NCBI GenBank assembly: GCA_965214495.1
Contig: OZ243958.1
Coordinates: forward strand, 3,197,020 to 3,261,019
Reading direction: 5' to 3'
DNA: 64,000 nucleotides
DNA from: JANQOH01 sp965214495
GTDB lineage: Bacteria > Pseudomonadota > Alphaproteobacteria > UBA7887
Of this stretch, positions 52,611-62,699 are shown piece by piece. Position 1 is the first letter of the stretch, and each line of letters starts with the position of its first letter. The notes below the pieces were generated by a model. The model had not been told where the DNA came from and ran no database searches. It was given only the letters and a program-made list of their open reading frames with translations. The translations under genes were made by a program, and so were the position numbers.

Positions 52611-54421
52611 TGCTCTCACCCGACTCCAGGACCGTCGCCTTCGACCTGCTCCGCCCACCGGCCGGCCACGAGCTCGACTTCGCGCTGCTGACCACCTACA
52701 CGCTCGACCTGGAGGCGCTGCTCGCGCTGCCCTTGAGTCTTGTCGCCCGGTCGGACAGCGGGCTGGAGGACCTCCTCGCCGATCCGCTTCTCCTGCTCGA
52801 AGCGTTGCGCCGCGCCGGCAAGCGAATTCACGTCTTCGTGGATCGGGCCGGCATCGCCATTCCCCGCACGCGACGTGAGCTCTATGCGCTGCTGGAACCG
52901 AGCGTTCATCCCGTGCGCGCGCCCGGCGGCGGGGCGTTCCATCCCAAGGTCTGGGTACTGCGCTTCCTGTCCGAAAACGGAGCGCCTCTGATACGCGTCG
53001 CCGTCCTGTCGCGGAACCTCACTTTCGATCGTTCCTGGGACATCGCGTTCGCAACCGAAGCCTCGCCCAGACCCAGGCAACGGAGTGCCGGGAGCCGCCC
53101 TCTCGCCGAGTTCGTCCGGCGCCTTCCGGAACTCTGTGCCGAACCACCGAACCCTTCCGCACTCGACAAGATACGGGCGCTGGCCGACGAGGTCTCACGC
53201 ACCCGTTTCTCGGCCCCCGACGGGTTCTTCGACGACCCGGTCGCGTTCCACGTCCTCGGCATGGGCAGGGGGCGGGCTTCGGGCAAGCCCTGGCAGCCGA
53301 TGTCCGGTGGCTACGACATTCTGGCGGTCGCTCCGTTCATCGGGAGCACAGCCCTGGATGCGGTCGCCCGGATGGGCACCGGCGAACGGATTCTCGTGAG
53401 CACCCGGGAACAGCTGGACAGACTGTCGGATCACACGTTGGCCGACTGGTCGCGGGTCTGCGTGCTGTCGGACGCCGCTCTCGACGAGTCCGAGGACGAA
53501 GAGGCCGGAAGGCCCTCCGGTTTGCACGCCAAGATCATCGCGGTCGAGCACGGCTGGGATGTCACCTGGTACGTGGGGTCCGCGAACCTGACGTATTCGG
53601 CGTTCTCCGGCACAAACGTCGAGGTGATGGCTGCCATGAGCGCCCGCAAGGGTCGCCGCAACGGCAACAGCGGATATGGCATCGGGCGCTTCCTGGAGTC
53701 CGGATTCGAGACGCTCTGCGAACCGTATCGACGCGGCGAGCCCGAGGCCGAGACGCCTGAGATGGAAGAGGCGCTGGAACGACTGGAGGCTGCCCGGGAC
53801 GCGCTTCTCGACGCCGACCTTAAGGTCGCCTGCTCACCGTCCGGCGAGAACTGGACGTGGAGCCTCGAAGGCCTCTTCTCCCTCACGCAAAACGATGTGG
53901 AGATCAGGGCGTGGCCAATTTCTCTCACGGAGGAACAGGCGCTTCCGCTCCAGCTCCCCCTGACCTGGACCCTCCCGATCCAGTGGCTCACAAGGCTCGT
54001 TGCCTTCCGACTGCGTGTTCCCGTGCCGGGCGTTGAAGACATCGGACTGACGCTCCGCCTGCCCGTCGAGGGCATGCCCGAGGACCGTATGCACCACGTG
54101 CTCAGCAGCCTGATCGGCAATTCCAAGCGCTTCATGGCCTTCATCCGCGCGCTGTTGGGCGGCCTCGATGGAATGGTAGAGTGGGAGCGGGGTGGCGATT
54201 CCAACGGCGATGCCACGCCTTGGGCGAGCGTGCCGGGCGAAGAGACTCTTCTCGAGGGTCTCGTGCGCGCCGCCTCCCGCGATCCCAGCCGCCTGGAGCC
54301 GGTGCGCCGCCTGATCGAAGATTTCCGCAGCACCGAGGAAGGCCGGCATATCGTGCCGGACGACTTCCTTGAACTCTGGATCGCGGTGGAACAGGTGTTG
54401 CGCGAGGACGGCCGCTCATGA
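52610..54421 (+). CDS. Phospholipase D-family nuclease-like protein with two HKD-type motifs
   Basis: The protein has 603 residues. Two half sites are seen: FHPKVWVLRF...VAVLSRNLTFDRSWD at about 104-140 and GLHAKIIAVEHGW...YVGSANLTYSAF at about 304-330 (HxK followed by S/R-N-L-T). Two such sites in one chain form the PLD active centre, used in defence and restriction proteins to cut nucleic acids. There is no signal peptide, so it is cytoplasmic. The stop overlaps the helicase ATG (ATGA), so all three genes are coupled. Confidence 0.85.
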   Translation: MLSPDSRTVAFDLLRPPAGHELDFALLTTYTLDLEALLALPLSLVARSDSGLEDLLADPLLLLEALRRAGKRIHVFVDRAGIAIPRTRRELYALLEPSVHPVRAPGGGAFHPKVWVLRFLSENGAPLIRVAVLSRNLTFDRSWDIAFATEASPRPRQRSAGSRPLAEFVRRLPELCAEPPNPSALDKIRALADEVSRTRFSAPDGFFDDPVAFHVLGMGRGRASGKPWQPMSGGYDILAVAPFIGSTALDAVARMGTGERILVSTREQLDRLSDHTLADWSRVCVLSDAALDESEDEEAGRPSGLHAKIIAVEHGWDVTWYVGSANLTYSAFSGTNVEVMAAMSARKGRRNGNSGYGIGRFLESGFETLCEPYRRGEPEAETPEMEEALERLEAARDALLDADLKVACSPSGENWTWSLEGLFSLTQNDVEIRAWPISLTEEQALPLQLPLTWTLPIQWLTRLVAFRLRVPVPGVEDIGLTLRLPVEGMPEDRMHHVLSSLIGNSKRFMAFIRALLGGLDGMVEWERGGDSNGDATPWASVPGEETLLEGLVRAASRDPSRLEPVRRLIEDFRSTEEGRHIVPDDFLELWIAVEQVLREDGRS

Positions 54422-57400
54422 TCCGGCCTCGCCCCGAAGAGATCCTGAAACCGCTGAAGCCTTTCCAGCGCCGCACCGTCGACCACGCCTTCCGCCGCCT
54501 GTTCCTGGATGCAGACAGTACGTCCCGTTTTCTGGTCGCCGACGAAGTGGGGCTGGGAAAGACGCTGGTCGCGCGCGGCATCATCGCCAGAGCCATCGAT
54601 CACCTCTGGAAGGACGTGGACCGGATCGACGTCGTCTACATCTGCAGCAACGCCGGCATCGCCCGCGCCAACCTGCCGAAGCTTCAGATCGGGGGTGCCA
54701 GCGAACGCTCGTTCGCGCTGGCGACCCGTCTCACGATGCTGGCAACCGAGCTCGCGCCGGTGGACGACGGGTCGAGTTTCATGGACAACAAGCTGAACTT
54801 CGTCAGCTTCACGCCGGGCACGTCGTTCGACATGGGCCACTCCGGCGGCCAGCGCCGGGAGCGGGAAGTCCTGTTTCACCTCCTGGCTCCGCACGTCGAC
54901 CGTGTGACGCCCTTGATGAACCTCCTGCAGGGCCGGGTGACGAAGAAGGATGGATGGCGTAGAGGGCTCGAGACGGAGCTTCCAATCGAGCCCACAATTC
55001 GACGAGATTTCGATGAGGAATTCGAGAAGCGAGGCGACCTGCAATTCAAGCTGCACGATCTCCTCGATAACTGGTTCCATCGCTACCGGCGCCACTGGCC
55101 GGACGAAGCCAGATGGGGACGCGATGAGCTGATCGGCGAATTGCGGCGGTTGCTGGCGGAGGTCTGCATCCGCGCCCTGGAACCCGACCTGGTCATTCTG
55201 GACGAATTCCAGCGGTTCAAGCCCTTGATCGAGACTCGGGAAGAGCGTCGCAGCCCAGCCGCCGAGCTCGCCCAATCCCTGTTCCAGGCCGAGGCACATG
55301 ACGGCCGCCCCGTTCCCACGCTTCTTCTCTCGGCGACGCCGTACAAGCTTTATACGACCGACGCCGAGATCGAGCAGGAGGACCACTACGAGGACTTCCT
55401 GGCCACGACACGGTTCCTGTTCGGCGTCTGGGAGACCCGTGTCGAGACCCTGGCCAGCGGTCTCGCCCGGTTTGCCAATACCCTCAAGCGGGCGACACCG
55501 AACGACAACGGTTCGCTCCAGGCCGTCGCCGACGCAAAGACCGGCGTCGAGAACGCACTTCGAGCGGTGATGGCCAGGACCGAGAGGGTTGCCGCCAGCG
55601 ACGAACGGGACGCCATGTTGAGAGAGCCCGGTGTAAGGCTGTCTCTCAAGCCGGCAGACGTGCGCCAGTATCTCGCGGCCGACGCAATGTTCGAAGCTGC
55701 CGGCGACCGGGACCCGATGCCGTTCTGGAAGTCGGCACCTTATCTGGTCCATTTCATGCGCGGTTACAAGTTCAACGAGCGGCTCGATGAGACGCTTGAA
55801 TTATCTCCTTCCAAGGTTGCCGCGGTACTGCGATCGCATCGGAACTCATTCCTGTCGGCCGAGACCTTGCACCAGTGGACCGAGCTCGATCCCGCGCACC
55901 CGAAGATGCGGGAGATGGTGAGCAATCAACTCGACCGGGGCATCTGGCGTTTGCTGTGGGTCCCGCCGACTCTGCCCTATTGGCCGCTCGAAGGTCCTTT
56001 CCACGACAAGGCTGAGGTCACCAAGACACTGTTGTTCTCCGCCTGGAATGTTGTGCCGGACGTCGTCAGCGCCGTCCTCAGCTACGAGGCCGAGCGGCGC
56101 ATGACTGGAGGCCGGATTCGCGCCTACATGGACCCGGCAAGGCAGCAGGTTCCCTTGCTGCGCCTCACCCAATCCGCAGCGCAAATCCGGTCGCGCCACC
56201 GTCTTCTGCTCCTTCTACTGCCATGCCTGCCGCTCGCCGACCAGGCACATCCGCTGAACGCTCCGCCCGGGCACGAGCGGCGAGAGTGGGTTCGCGCCTC
56301 TGTCGAAACCCTTCTGTCAGACCCTGGCCTCCCGGACCCGCAGGACGGGCCGGTCGACGACCGCTGGGAATGGGCGGCGCTGCTGCTTCTCGACCCCGAA
56401 TTGCGGACCTTCCTGGAGGCATGGCGGGACGGAGAGCTTCCGTCGATCGAAGGCGACGAATCCCTGCCACGACCGAATCCGGAATTGTTCGGCGCCTATG
56501 TCGACGATCTCCTTGACCTGCCCCTCGACCGGCTCGGGCGCCGTCCGCCCGGCCTCGTCGATCTCCTGACCGAGGTTGCTCTGGGCGCCCCCGCGATCCT
56601 GACCCTGCGCAGTCTGAATGCCGAGTCCGACCTGGCACCCGACACCCGCCGCAGACTCGCCGTGACCGTCGCCGTTGCCTTCTGGAGCCTGTTCAATCAG
56701 CCCGCAGTTATTTCGCTAATGCGCCAACTCTCCGCCGGAAAGAAAGCTGCGCGCGACGACACGGCCTATTGGCGGCTGGTTCTGGAGTATTGCCGGCAGG
56801 GGAATCTCCAGGCCGTGCTCGACGAGCAATGGCACCTGCTGTGGGAGCAGCATGCTTGGTCCGAATCCGCCGACGCTACCGAGGTCGCAACGGAATGCGT
56901 CAAGACGCTTGTCAACGTGGTGCAACCCGTGAGGTCGAGGGTGCATGGCCGTTTTTTCGAAGCCCGCGACACGGATCGAATAGACCCGGAACAAATCCGT
57001 ATCCGCACCGTGTTCGCCCTTCGCTTCGGTCATCTGCGCGCGGAGAACGACGAGAACATCAGCGAGGACATGGTTCGCGCCGCGTTCAACAGCCCGTTCC
57101 GGCCCCTCGTGCTCACCAGCACCTCGATCGGGCAGGAAGGGCTAGATTTTCACCCCTGGTGCCACCGCCTCGTGCACTGGAACCTGCCGGGCAACCCTGT
57201 CGATCTTGAGCAGCGTGAGGGCCGGGTGCACCGATACAAGGGTCATGCAGTGCGCCGCAACGTCGCCGCCATGCACGGCGAGGCCGCGCTTGCGTCCTGG
57301 CGCCGAGGCGACGACCTCTGGACACTGATATTCGAACAAGCCAATCAGGCGGCTCGCGAGGCTGGCGACTCCGATCTGGTTCCCCACTGGATCGCGTCCG

Positions 57401-57633
57401 GAGATTGCCGGGTAGAACGCCACGTGCCGCTGCTTCCCTATGCGAGGGAGGTCGAGGCCTTCGGACGCCTGAAGCGACAGCTTGCGGCCTATCGCGTGGT
57501 CTTCGGCCAGCCGCGTCAGCAGGAACTGATCGCTCTGCTCGAACGGGCGGATTTCTCCGTCGCCCAGCTCCGCGAACTGACAATCGATCTATCCCCGCCG
57601 GACGCGGAACTCAACTCGTCACCCCGGCCCTGA
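54418..57633 (+). CDS. Large SF2 (SNF2/RapA-like) helicase of the defence-like cassette
   Basis: The protein has 1071 residues. Helicase motifs in order are I FLVADEVGLGKTLVARGI (about 40-58), II DLVILDEFQRFKP, III LLLSATPYKLY, V LTSTSIGQEGLDFHPW and VI DLEQREGRVHRYKG. The long insert between the two lobes (about 350-850) has no motif I recognise. It probably moves along or remodels invading DNA for the PLD nuclease, by analogy with other helicase-nuclease defence systems. The gene ends the cassette, and no further defence gene follows. Confidence 0.85.
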   Translation: MIRPRPEEILKPLKPFQRRTVDHAFRRLFLDADSTSRFLVADEVGLGKTLVARGIIARAIDHLWKDVDRIDVVYICSNAGIARANLPKLQIGGASERSFALATRLTMLATELAPVDDGSSFMDNKLNFVSFTPGTSFDMGHSGGQRREREVLFHLLAPHVDRVTPLMNLLQGRVTKKDGWRRGLETELPIEPTIRRDFDEEFEKRGDLQFKLHDLLDNWFHRYRRHWPDEARWGRDELIGELRRLLAEVCIRALEPDLVILDEFQRFKPLIETREERRSPAAELAQSLFQAEAHDGRPVPTLLLSATPYKLYTTDAEIEQEDHYEDFLATTRFLFGVWETRVETLASGLARFANTLKRATPNDNGSLQAVADAKTGVENALRAVMARTERVAASDERDAMLREPGVRLSLKPADVRQYLAADAMFEAAGDRDPMPFWKSAPYLVHFMRGYKFNERLDETLELSPSKVAAVLRSHRNSFLSAETLHQWTELDPAHPKMREMVSNQLDRGIWRLLWVPPTLPYWPLEGPFHDKAEVTKTLLFSAWNVVPDVVSAVLSYEAERRMTGGRIRAYMDPARQQVPLLRLTQSAAQIRSRHRLLLLLLPCLPLADQAHPLNAPPGHERREWVRASVETLLSDPGLPDPQDGPVDDRWEWAALLLLDPELRTFLEAWRDGELPSIEGDESLPRPNPELFGAYVDDLLDLPLDRLGRRPPGLVDLLTEVALGAPAILTLRSLNAESDLAPDTRRRLAVTVAVAFWSLFNQPAVISLMRQLSAGKKAARDDTAYWRLVLEYCRQGNLQAVLDEQWHLLWEQHAWSESADATEVATECVKTLVNVVQPVRSRVHGRFFEARDTDRIDPEQIRIRTVFALRFGHLRAENDENISEDMVRAAFNSPFRPLVLTSTSIGQEGLDFHPWCHRLVHWNLPGNPVDLEQREGRVHRYKGHAVRRNVAAMHGEAALASWRRGDDLWTLIFEQANQAAREAGDSDLVPHWIASGDCRVERHVPLLPYAREVEAFGRLKRQLAAYRVVFGQPRQQELIALLERADFSVAQLRELTIDLSPPDAELNSSPRP

Positions 57634-58966
57634 CCGAAGCTCACCGCGGGAATTGTCTCCACGAGCCGGTGTACCACCGCATGCGCACTTGTTTCACCCT
57701 TGCTGTTGCGATACCGCATCGGGATCTTGCCCGACCCCCTTCCGCTTCGGCTTCTTCAGGGCCCGGGGCGTACCGTGTTCCTTTGCTGTATCACAGTTGA
57801 TGGTCGGGACAGATTCAGGTAACCGTCGATCGTCGCAGCATGACGATGATCGCCTGGCCGCACCGATAGCTGTGCGCGGTTCGTTGCGCAATGCGTGAAG
57901 GGACCGACGGTCCTCTGCCGCAGCGGCGGCGACATCGCGCCGGGCACTGCGCGCGCCCTCGCCGACAGTGCGGACCGCACAGATGACCCGGCCGGTGAGC
58001 GGGTCGGTTTGCAATTGCCTCGCCGCCTCGTGCTTCCTACACTACCGGTCGGATGCCGCGCGGCGGTTCGCGAACCGTTTCCTTTCATGCGTGGCGGGCG
58101 CTGCCGCTCAAGCGCCGCTCGGGCTAAATGCCGATTGCACAACGGCTTTCATGTCCCGAATGCTTGAGCGCCAAGGAAGCAGGATCGGGACGCCTTCCGG
58201 CGCGTCCTTGTCACACCCCACACAGCCCGCTGTAGGCGGTGTCCCGTCTGCGCCCGGTCACGCTCCCTTGCGGATTCGCCGCCGTCCGGCGTCGAGCGCC
58301 CCCCGGAAAAGGCAGGCTCTCTTGAGCATACACGCGGTAGCACGCCGTGTTGCGCCGCAAACACATGAACGATTTCAGGAGGTTGCGCCGGTGTCGGTCC
58401 CGGGAAAGCCGCCGGTCCGACCCTTCGCTTCCAGGCCTGTGTTCGAAGCGTGTTCGCGGTACGGGCGCGGAGCACCCGGCTTTTCCACGATAGCCCCGGC
58501 GCTTCCTGGCCGGCCTCCGCGCCCCTGTGTGGCGGAGACGGCACATGGCGGCGCGGCGGTTCCGCGCCCGATACCGGGGGAGACTGCCGGCCGCGCAGGC
58601 CCTGTCTCGCGATGGAAACGGGGCCGGCGGTGGCCATGAGCCTGGCCGGAAGCGGGACCGGGAGACGACAGGCCCATGTCGAGGTCGATGGACTTGTGCT
58701 TCGGTTCGGCCGCCTTTTCGCGCTCGGATTCGCGGCCGGGACCGCCCGTCCGACGAGGATCCTCGCCGCGTTCGCGAACCTTGATGCCGGATTCCGGGTC
58801 CGTTCGCTCACGCCCGGCGGAGCGTCCCGACGATTTTTCCTCACAGTTGTGGCCGGTTTCATGGTCGATCCGATGCCGCGACCCATCGTGTCCAACGCGC
58901 GTGTCACACGATCGCCGTCGCGCTCGCATTGAGGCGACCCGCGTCCAGGACCGCTGCGGCACGCCC
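57634..58966. other. 1.3 kb without a recognisable gene
   Basis: Both strands contain frames up to a few hundred codons, which is expected at this GC level, but none shows conserved motifs, signal peptides or plausible starts. A perfect small palindrome, GGACCGACGGTCC, is at 57902-57914. No tRNA, repeat or insertion-sequence end was identified. It may be the decayed border of the accessory island. Confidence 0.5.
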
Positions 58967-60220
58967 TCACAGCGCGTCGGCCAGCCGGACGGCGCATTGC
59001 GCCAGCGTCAGCCAGAGGGCGCGCGGGCGCGGCAACGGACGCTGCGGAATCCGGCGCAGCAGGTCGAACAGCGCACTGTCGCCGTCGAGCGCCGCGGCGA
59101 TGGCGCGCCCCGCCATCCCGCTCAGGATCAACCCCTCGCCGGAATAGCCGTGGGCGTAATACCTGCCTCTGGGGTCGCGCCCGATCCCGGGCAGCCGATT
59201 GCGCGTCACCGCCACCTTGCCCGACCACGCATGGTCGATCGCCACGCCCGCCAGACGCGGAAAAACCGCGGCGATGCGCGGCCGCAGCACTTTCGCGATG
59301 TCGCGCGGTTCGCGGCCGACGAAACGGGAGCCGCCGCCGAACAACAGGCGGTGGTCGGGCGTGCGACGGATGTAATCGACCGCGCGCCGGTCGTCGCACA
59401 GCGCCGCGCCGGACGGCATCAACGCCGCGGCGAGCGCCGCACCGAGCGGCTCGGTAACGCAGACATAGCTCGTCGCCGACGCGAGTCGTGACGCCAGCGC
59501 CGGATCCAACCCGCCGATATAGGCATTGCACGCCAGCACCACCGCGCGGGCGTGCACGCAACCGTCTCGAGTGCGCACCGCCGCGCCGCGCCGCCCGGCC
59601 TCGATCGCGACGGCGGGGCTGTCTTCGAACAGCGCGGCGCCGGCGGCCGCGGCCCGGCGACCGCGGGCGCGGCAGAGCGCCAGCGGGTCGAAATGGCGCG
59701 CGCCGCCGTCATACAACCCGCCGCAATAGGCCGGGCTGGCCACATGGGCCGCGAGGGCGTCGCGGTCGAGCGGGCGCAATTCCGCATAGTCGTAGTCGCG
59801 CGCCGCCGTCTCGGCCCATCGCGCGAGCGCGGGAAGCGTTCGCCGGCGCCGCGCCGCCAGCACGAACCCGCGCCGGGCTTCGCGGCCCGCGGTTTCCGCG
59901 TCCAGGCGCTTCCGCTCTTCGCACATCGCCGCCCACAGCGCCCGCGCCGCCGCGCGTCCGAGCAGGCGTTCGACGCGCTCCATGGGCGCGGCGAACCCGA
60001 TCACCGTCTGGCCGCCATTGCGGCCCGACGCGCCCCAACCGATGCGGCGGGCCTCGACAAGAACCGCTGCGCGCCCGCGTTCGGCGAACTCGCGCGCTAC
60101 CGAGACCCCGGTCAGGCCGCCGCCGACGATGCAGAGGTCGGCCGAAACCGCGCCGGTCAATCGGGGCCATCGCGGTTGCGTCGCGGCGGCCGCGTAGAAA
60201 CCGGGAATTGCGTCGCCCAT
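58967..60220 (-). CDS. FAD-dependent amine/amino-acid oxidoreductase (DAO family, PuuB-like)
   Basis: The protein has 417 residues. The Rossmann motif ADLCIVGGGLTGVSVAREFA is followed by GRNGGQTVIGF, characteristic of the gamma-glutamylputrescine oxidase group. The C-terminal part has WSGKVAVTRNRLPGIGR and YYAHGYSGEGLILSGMAGR, which close the FAD site. Likely substrates are amines or N-methylated amino acids. ATG 60220 gives MGDAIPGFYAAAATQP, the normal leader. It is divergent from the thioesterase gene. Confidence 0.88.
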   Translation of the reverse strand: MGDAIPGFYAAAATQPRWPRLTGAVSADLCIVGGGLTGVSVAREFAERGRAAVLVEARRIGWGASGRNGGQTVIGFAAPMERVERLLGRAAARALWAAMCEERKRLDAETAGREARRGFVLAARRRRTLPALARWAETAARDYDYAELRPLDRDALAAHVASPAYCGGLYDGGARHFDPLALCRARGRRAAAAGAALFEDSPAVAIEAGRRGAAVRTRDGCVHARAVVLACNAYIGGLDPALASRLASATSYVCVTEPLGAALAAALMPSGAALCDDRRAVDYIRRTPDHRLLFGGGSRFVGREPRDIAKVLRPRIAAVFPRLAGVAIDHAWSGKVAVTRNRLPGIGRDPRGRYYAHGYSGEGLILSGMAGRAIAAALDGDSALFDLLRRIPQRPLPRPRALWLTLAQCAVRLADAL

Positions 60221-60283
60221 GGCGCCGTGCTGCACCGAACGCGCGCTATTGGCAAGCCGGGAGGGCGCGCGCATAGTGCCGTC

Positions 60284-60742
60284 ATGCCCGCTTCCGCAAC
60301 TCCGAACCCGGCCGCCGCGCCGGCGATCGATCTCGCCGACCGTGCGAGCTTCCGCTTCTGGCGCCGCGACGTGCTGCGTTGGGGCGATACCGACGGCCTC
60401 GGCCACATCAACAATGTCACCTTCACCCGCTTTTGCGAATCGGGCCGCATCGCCTATACGACCGCGTGCGGGCGCGGCCTGGACCTCGACGCCGACGATT
60501 TCGTCGTCGTGCACTTGTCGATCGATTTCCGCGGTCAGATGCACTTTCCCGGCGACGTCATGGGCGGCACGCGGCTGATCGAGATCGGCCGCACGTCGGT
60601 CCGCCTGGGCCACGGGCTGTTTCAGGACGGGCGGTGCACGGCCACCGCCCACAGCGTGCTGGTGATGTTCGACCCGGAGACCTGGCGCTCGCGGCCCATC
60701 CCGCCGGCGATGCGCGCCGCGTTGCGCGACCCGCCCGTCTGA
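60284..60742 (+). CDS. Acyl-CoA thioesterase, hotdog fold (4HBT/YbgC type)
   Basis: The protein has 152 residues. The hotdog motif VLRWGDTDGLGHINNVTFTR contains the catalytic Asp and the start of the central helix. It hydrolyses an acyl-CoA thioester of unknown chain. Length is normal for the family (130-150). ATG 60284 lies 63 bases from the divergent oxidase start. It precedes the DASS permease by 33 bases. Confidence 0.88.
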   Translation: MPASATPNPAAAPAIDLADRASFRFWRRDVLRWGDTDGLGHINNVTFTRFCESGRIAYTTACGRGLDLDADDFVVVHLSIDFRGQMHFPGDVMGGTRLIEIGRTSVRLGHGLFQDGRCTATAHSVLVMFDPETWRSRPIPPAMRAALRDPPV

Positions 60743-60775
60743 GTCCGCGCCGCTCTCGCCACCGCCCCCGCCGCC

Positions 60776-62674
60776 GTGACCGCCGCCGTGACGCTGGAAA
60801 CCCTCGCGGCCACCCAGTCATGGTCGATGTGGGCGGTCATGGCGTTGATCGCCGCCACCATCGCGGCGTTCGTCTGGGAGAAATGGCCGCTCGAACTCAC
60901 GGCGCTCGGCGCGCTGGCAATCCTGCTGGCGCTGTTCGAGGCGGCGCCGCTGGCCGGCCCGGACGGGACCAACCGGCTCGACGCCGCGCGGCTGCTCGAA
61001 GGGTTCGCCAATCCCGGCCTGATCACGGTGGCGGCGCTGCTGGTCATCGGCCAGGCCCTGGTGCGTACCGGAGCGCTGGAAGGCGTCGCGGACGGCCTGT
61101 ATCGGCTTGGCGGGCGGCGGCTGGTCGTCGTCATGGCGATGAGCCTGATCCCCGTCGCGGTGCTGTCGAGCGTGCTCAACAACACACCGGTCGTGGTGAT
61201 CTTCATCCCTATCCTCGGTGCACTCGCCGAACGGTTGCGCATTTCGGCGAGCCGCGTGCTGCTGCCCCTGAGCTACGCGGCGATCCTGGGCGGCATGACC
61301 ACCCTGATCGGGTCTTCGACCAACCTGCTGGTCGCCGGCGTGGTCGGCGAGCTCGGCTTGCCGCCCATCGGCTTCTTCGATTTCGTGGTCCCCGGCAGCA
61401 TGTTGGCGGCGGTCGGGCTCGCCTATCTCCTGTTCGCAGCGCCGCGAATCCTGCCCGACCGCGCCACCCTGGCCGGCCGCCTCGCCGCCGACGGGCGGCA
61501 GTTCATTGCCCAGATCGAAATCCGGGAAGGCTCGCCGCTGGTCGGCCAGCGCGCGGCCGCAGGCATGTTCCGCGGATTGTCGGACGCCACCGTGCGCGTC
61601 GTGCAACGCGGCGAGCACGCCTTCCTGCCGCCCTTCGACAATGTGACGCTGGCGCCCGGAGACGTCGCGGTGCTGGCCGTGACGCGGCGCGTGCTCACCG
61701 ACCTGCTGGCGCGCCATGGCGGCGCCCTGCATCCCGGCGCGCCGGCCCCCGGCTACGCGGAAGGCGAACGCGCCGGCGACGCCGAGGAACCGTGGAAGGC
61801 GGGTGAGCAGATGCTCGCCGAGGTGATGGTCACGCCGGCCTCGCGCATGGTCGGCCAGACTCTCGAACAGTTCGGCTTTCGCCGCCGCGCCGGCTGCATC
61901 GCCCTCGGGATCCTGCGACGGTCGCGCATGTTTCGCCAGCGCCTGACCGACATTCGTCTCGAAGCCGGCGACAGCCTGCTGGTCCAGGGGCCGCCGGAGC
62001 GCGTGCGCGCGCTGCGCGCGAACAGCGACGCCATGCTGATGGAATGGACCGGACAGGCGCTGCCGCGCTACCACCGCGCCCGCCGCGCCGCACTGATCTT
62101 CGCCGCGATGGTGCTGACCGCGGCGACGGGGCTGGCGCCGATCGTCGTCGCTGCGGTGCTGGGGGCGACGGCCATGCTCGCCGCCGGTTGCCTCGACCTC
62201 CGCCAGGCAACGCGGGCGCTCGACCGTACGGTGATCCTCACCGTGGCGGCAACGCTCGCGCTCGGCGCCGCCCTGCTGGAAACAGGGGGCGCCGGCTGGC
62301 TCGCCGCGCGCCTCGCCGCAGCGCTCGAGGGCAGCGGTCCCGGCCTGTTGCTGTCCGCGCTGTTCCTGCTCATCGCGCTGACCACGAATGTGCTGAGCAA
62401 CAACGCCTCCGCGGTGCTGTTCACCCCCATCGCCGTCGCCCTGGCCGGCGAGCTCGCCGTCGATCCGACGCCGTTCGTGCACACGGTCATCATGGCGGCC
62501 AGTTGCTCGTTCGCCTCCCCGGTCGGCTACCAGACCAACCTGTTGGTGATGGCGCCGGGCCACTACCGGTTCGCTGATTACGTGCGCGCGGGGCTGCCGC
62601 TGACCGTTCTGTTGTGGGGTGCATTCACCGCGTTCGCGCCGTGGTATTATGGTCTGCCCCTCTGGGCGCCCTGA
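60776..62674 (+). CDS. SLC13/DASS-family permease with two central RCK_C (TrkA-C) domains
   Basis: The protein has 632 residues. The N-terminal half has helices with VLNNTPVVVIFIPIL, and the C-terminal half VLSNNASAVLFTPIA, the paired SNT/NNT-type substrate and sodium sites of divalent anion:Na+ symporters. Between them (about 225-420) two TrkA-C-type domains are seen (QIEIREGSPLVGQRA and MVTPASRMVGQTLEQFG). The central insert is known from proteins of the YbhI/SLT group for sulfate or other anions. The GTG 60776 start is supported by position; another GTG at 60788 is possible. Confidence 0.87.
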   Translation: MTAAVTLETLAATQSWSMWAVMALIAATIAAFVWEKWPLELTALGALAILLALFEAAPLAGPDGTNRLDAARLLEGFANPGLITVAALLVIGQALVRTGALEGVADGLYRLGGRRLVVVMAMSLIPVAVLSSVLNNTPVVVIFIPILGALAERLRISASRVLLPLSYAAILGGMTTLIGSSTNLLVAGVVGELGLPPIGFFDFVVPGSMLAAVGLAYLLFAAPRILPDRATLAGRLAADGRQFIAQIEIREGSPLVGQRAAAGMFRGLSDATVRVVQRGEHAFLPPFDNVTLAPGDVAVLAVTRRVLTDLLARHGGALHPGAPAPGYAEGERAGDAEEPWKAGEQMLAEVMVTPASRMVGQTLEQFGFRRRAGCIALGILRRSRMFRQRLTDIRLEAGDSLLVQGPPERVRALRANSDAMLMEWTGQALPRYHRARRAALIFAAMVLTAATGLAPIVVAAVLGATAMLAAGCLDLRQATRALDRTVILTVAATLALGAALLETGGAGWLAARLAAALEGSGPGLLLSALFLLIALTTNVLSNNASAVLFTPIAVALAGELAVDPTPFVHTVIMAASCSFASPVGYQTNLLVMAPGHYRFADYVRAGLPLTVLLWGAFTAFAPWYYGLPLWAP

Positions 62675-62699
62675 ACCGGCGGGAGGATGTGCGACGCCG

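Noticed and set aside
57968..58639. A 223-codon plus-strand frame after the helicase
   Set aside because: No motifs, low-complexity Arg/Pro/Ala content, and equally long frames on the other strand. Not supported as a gene.
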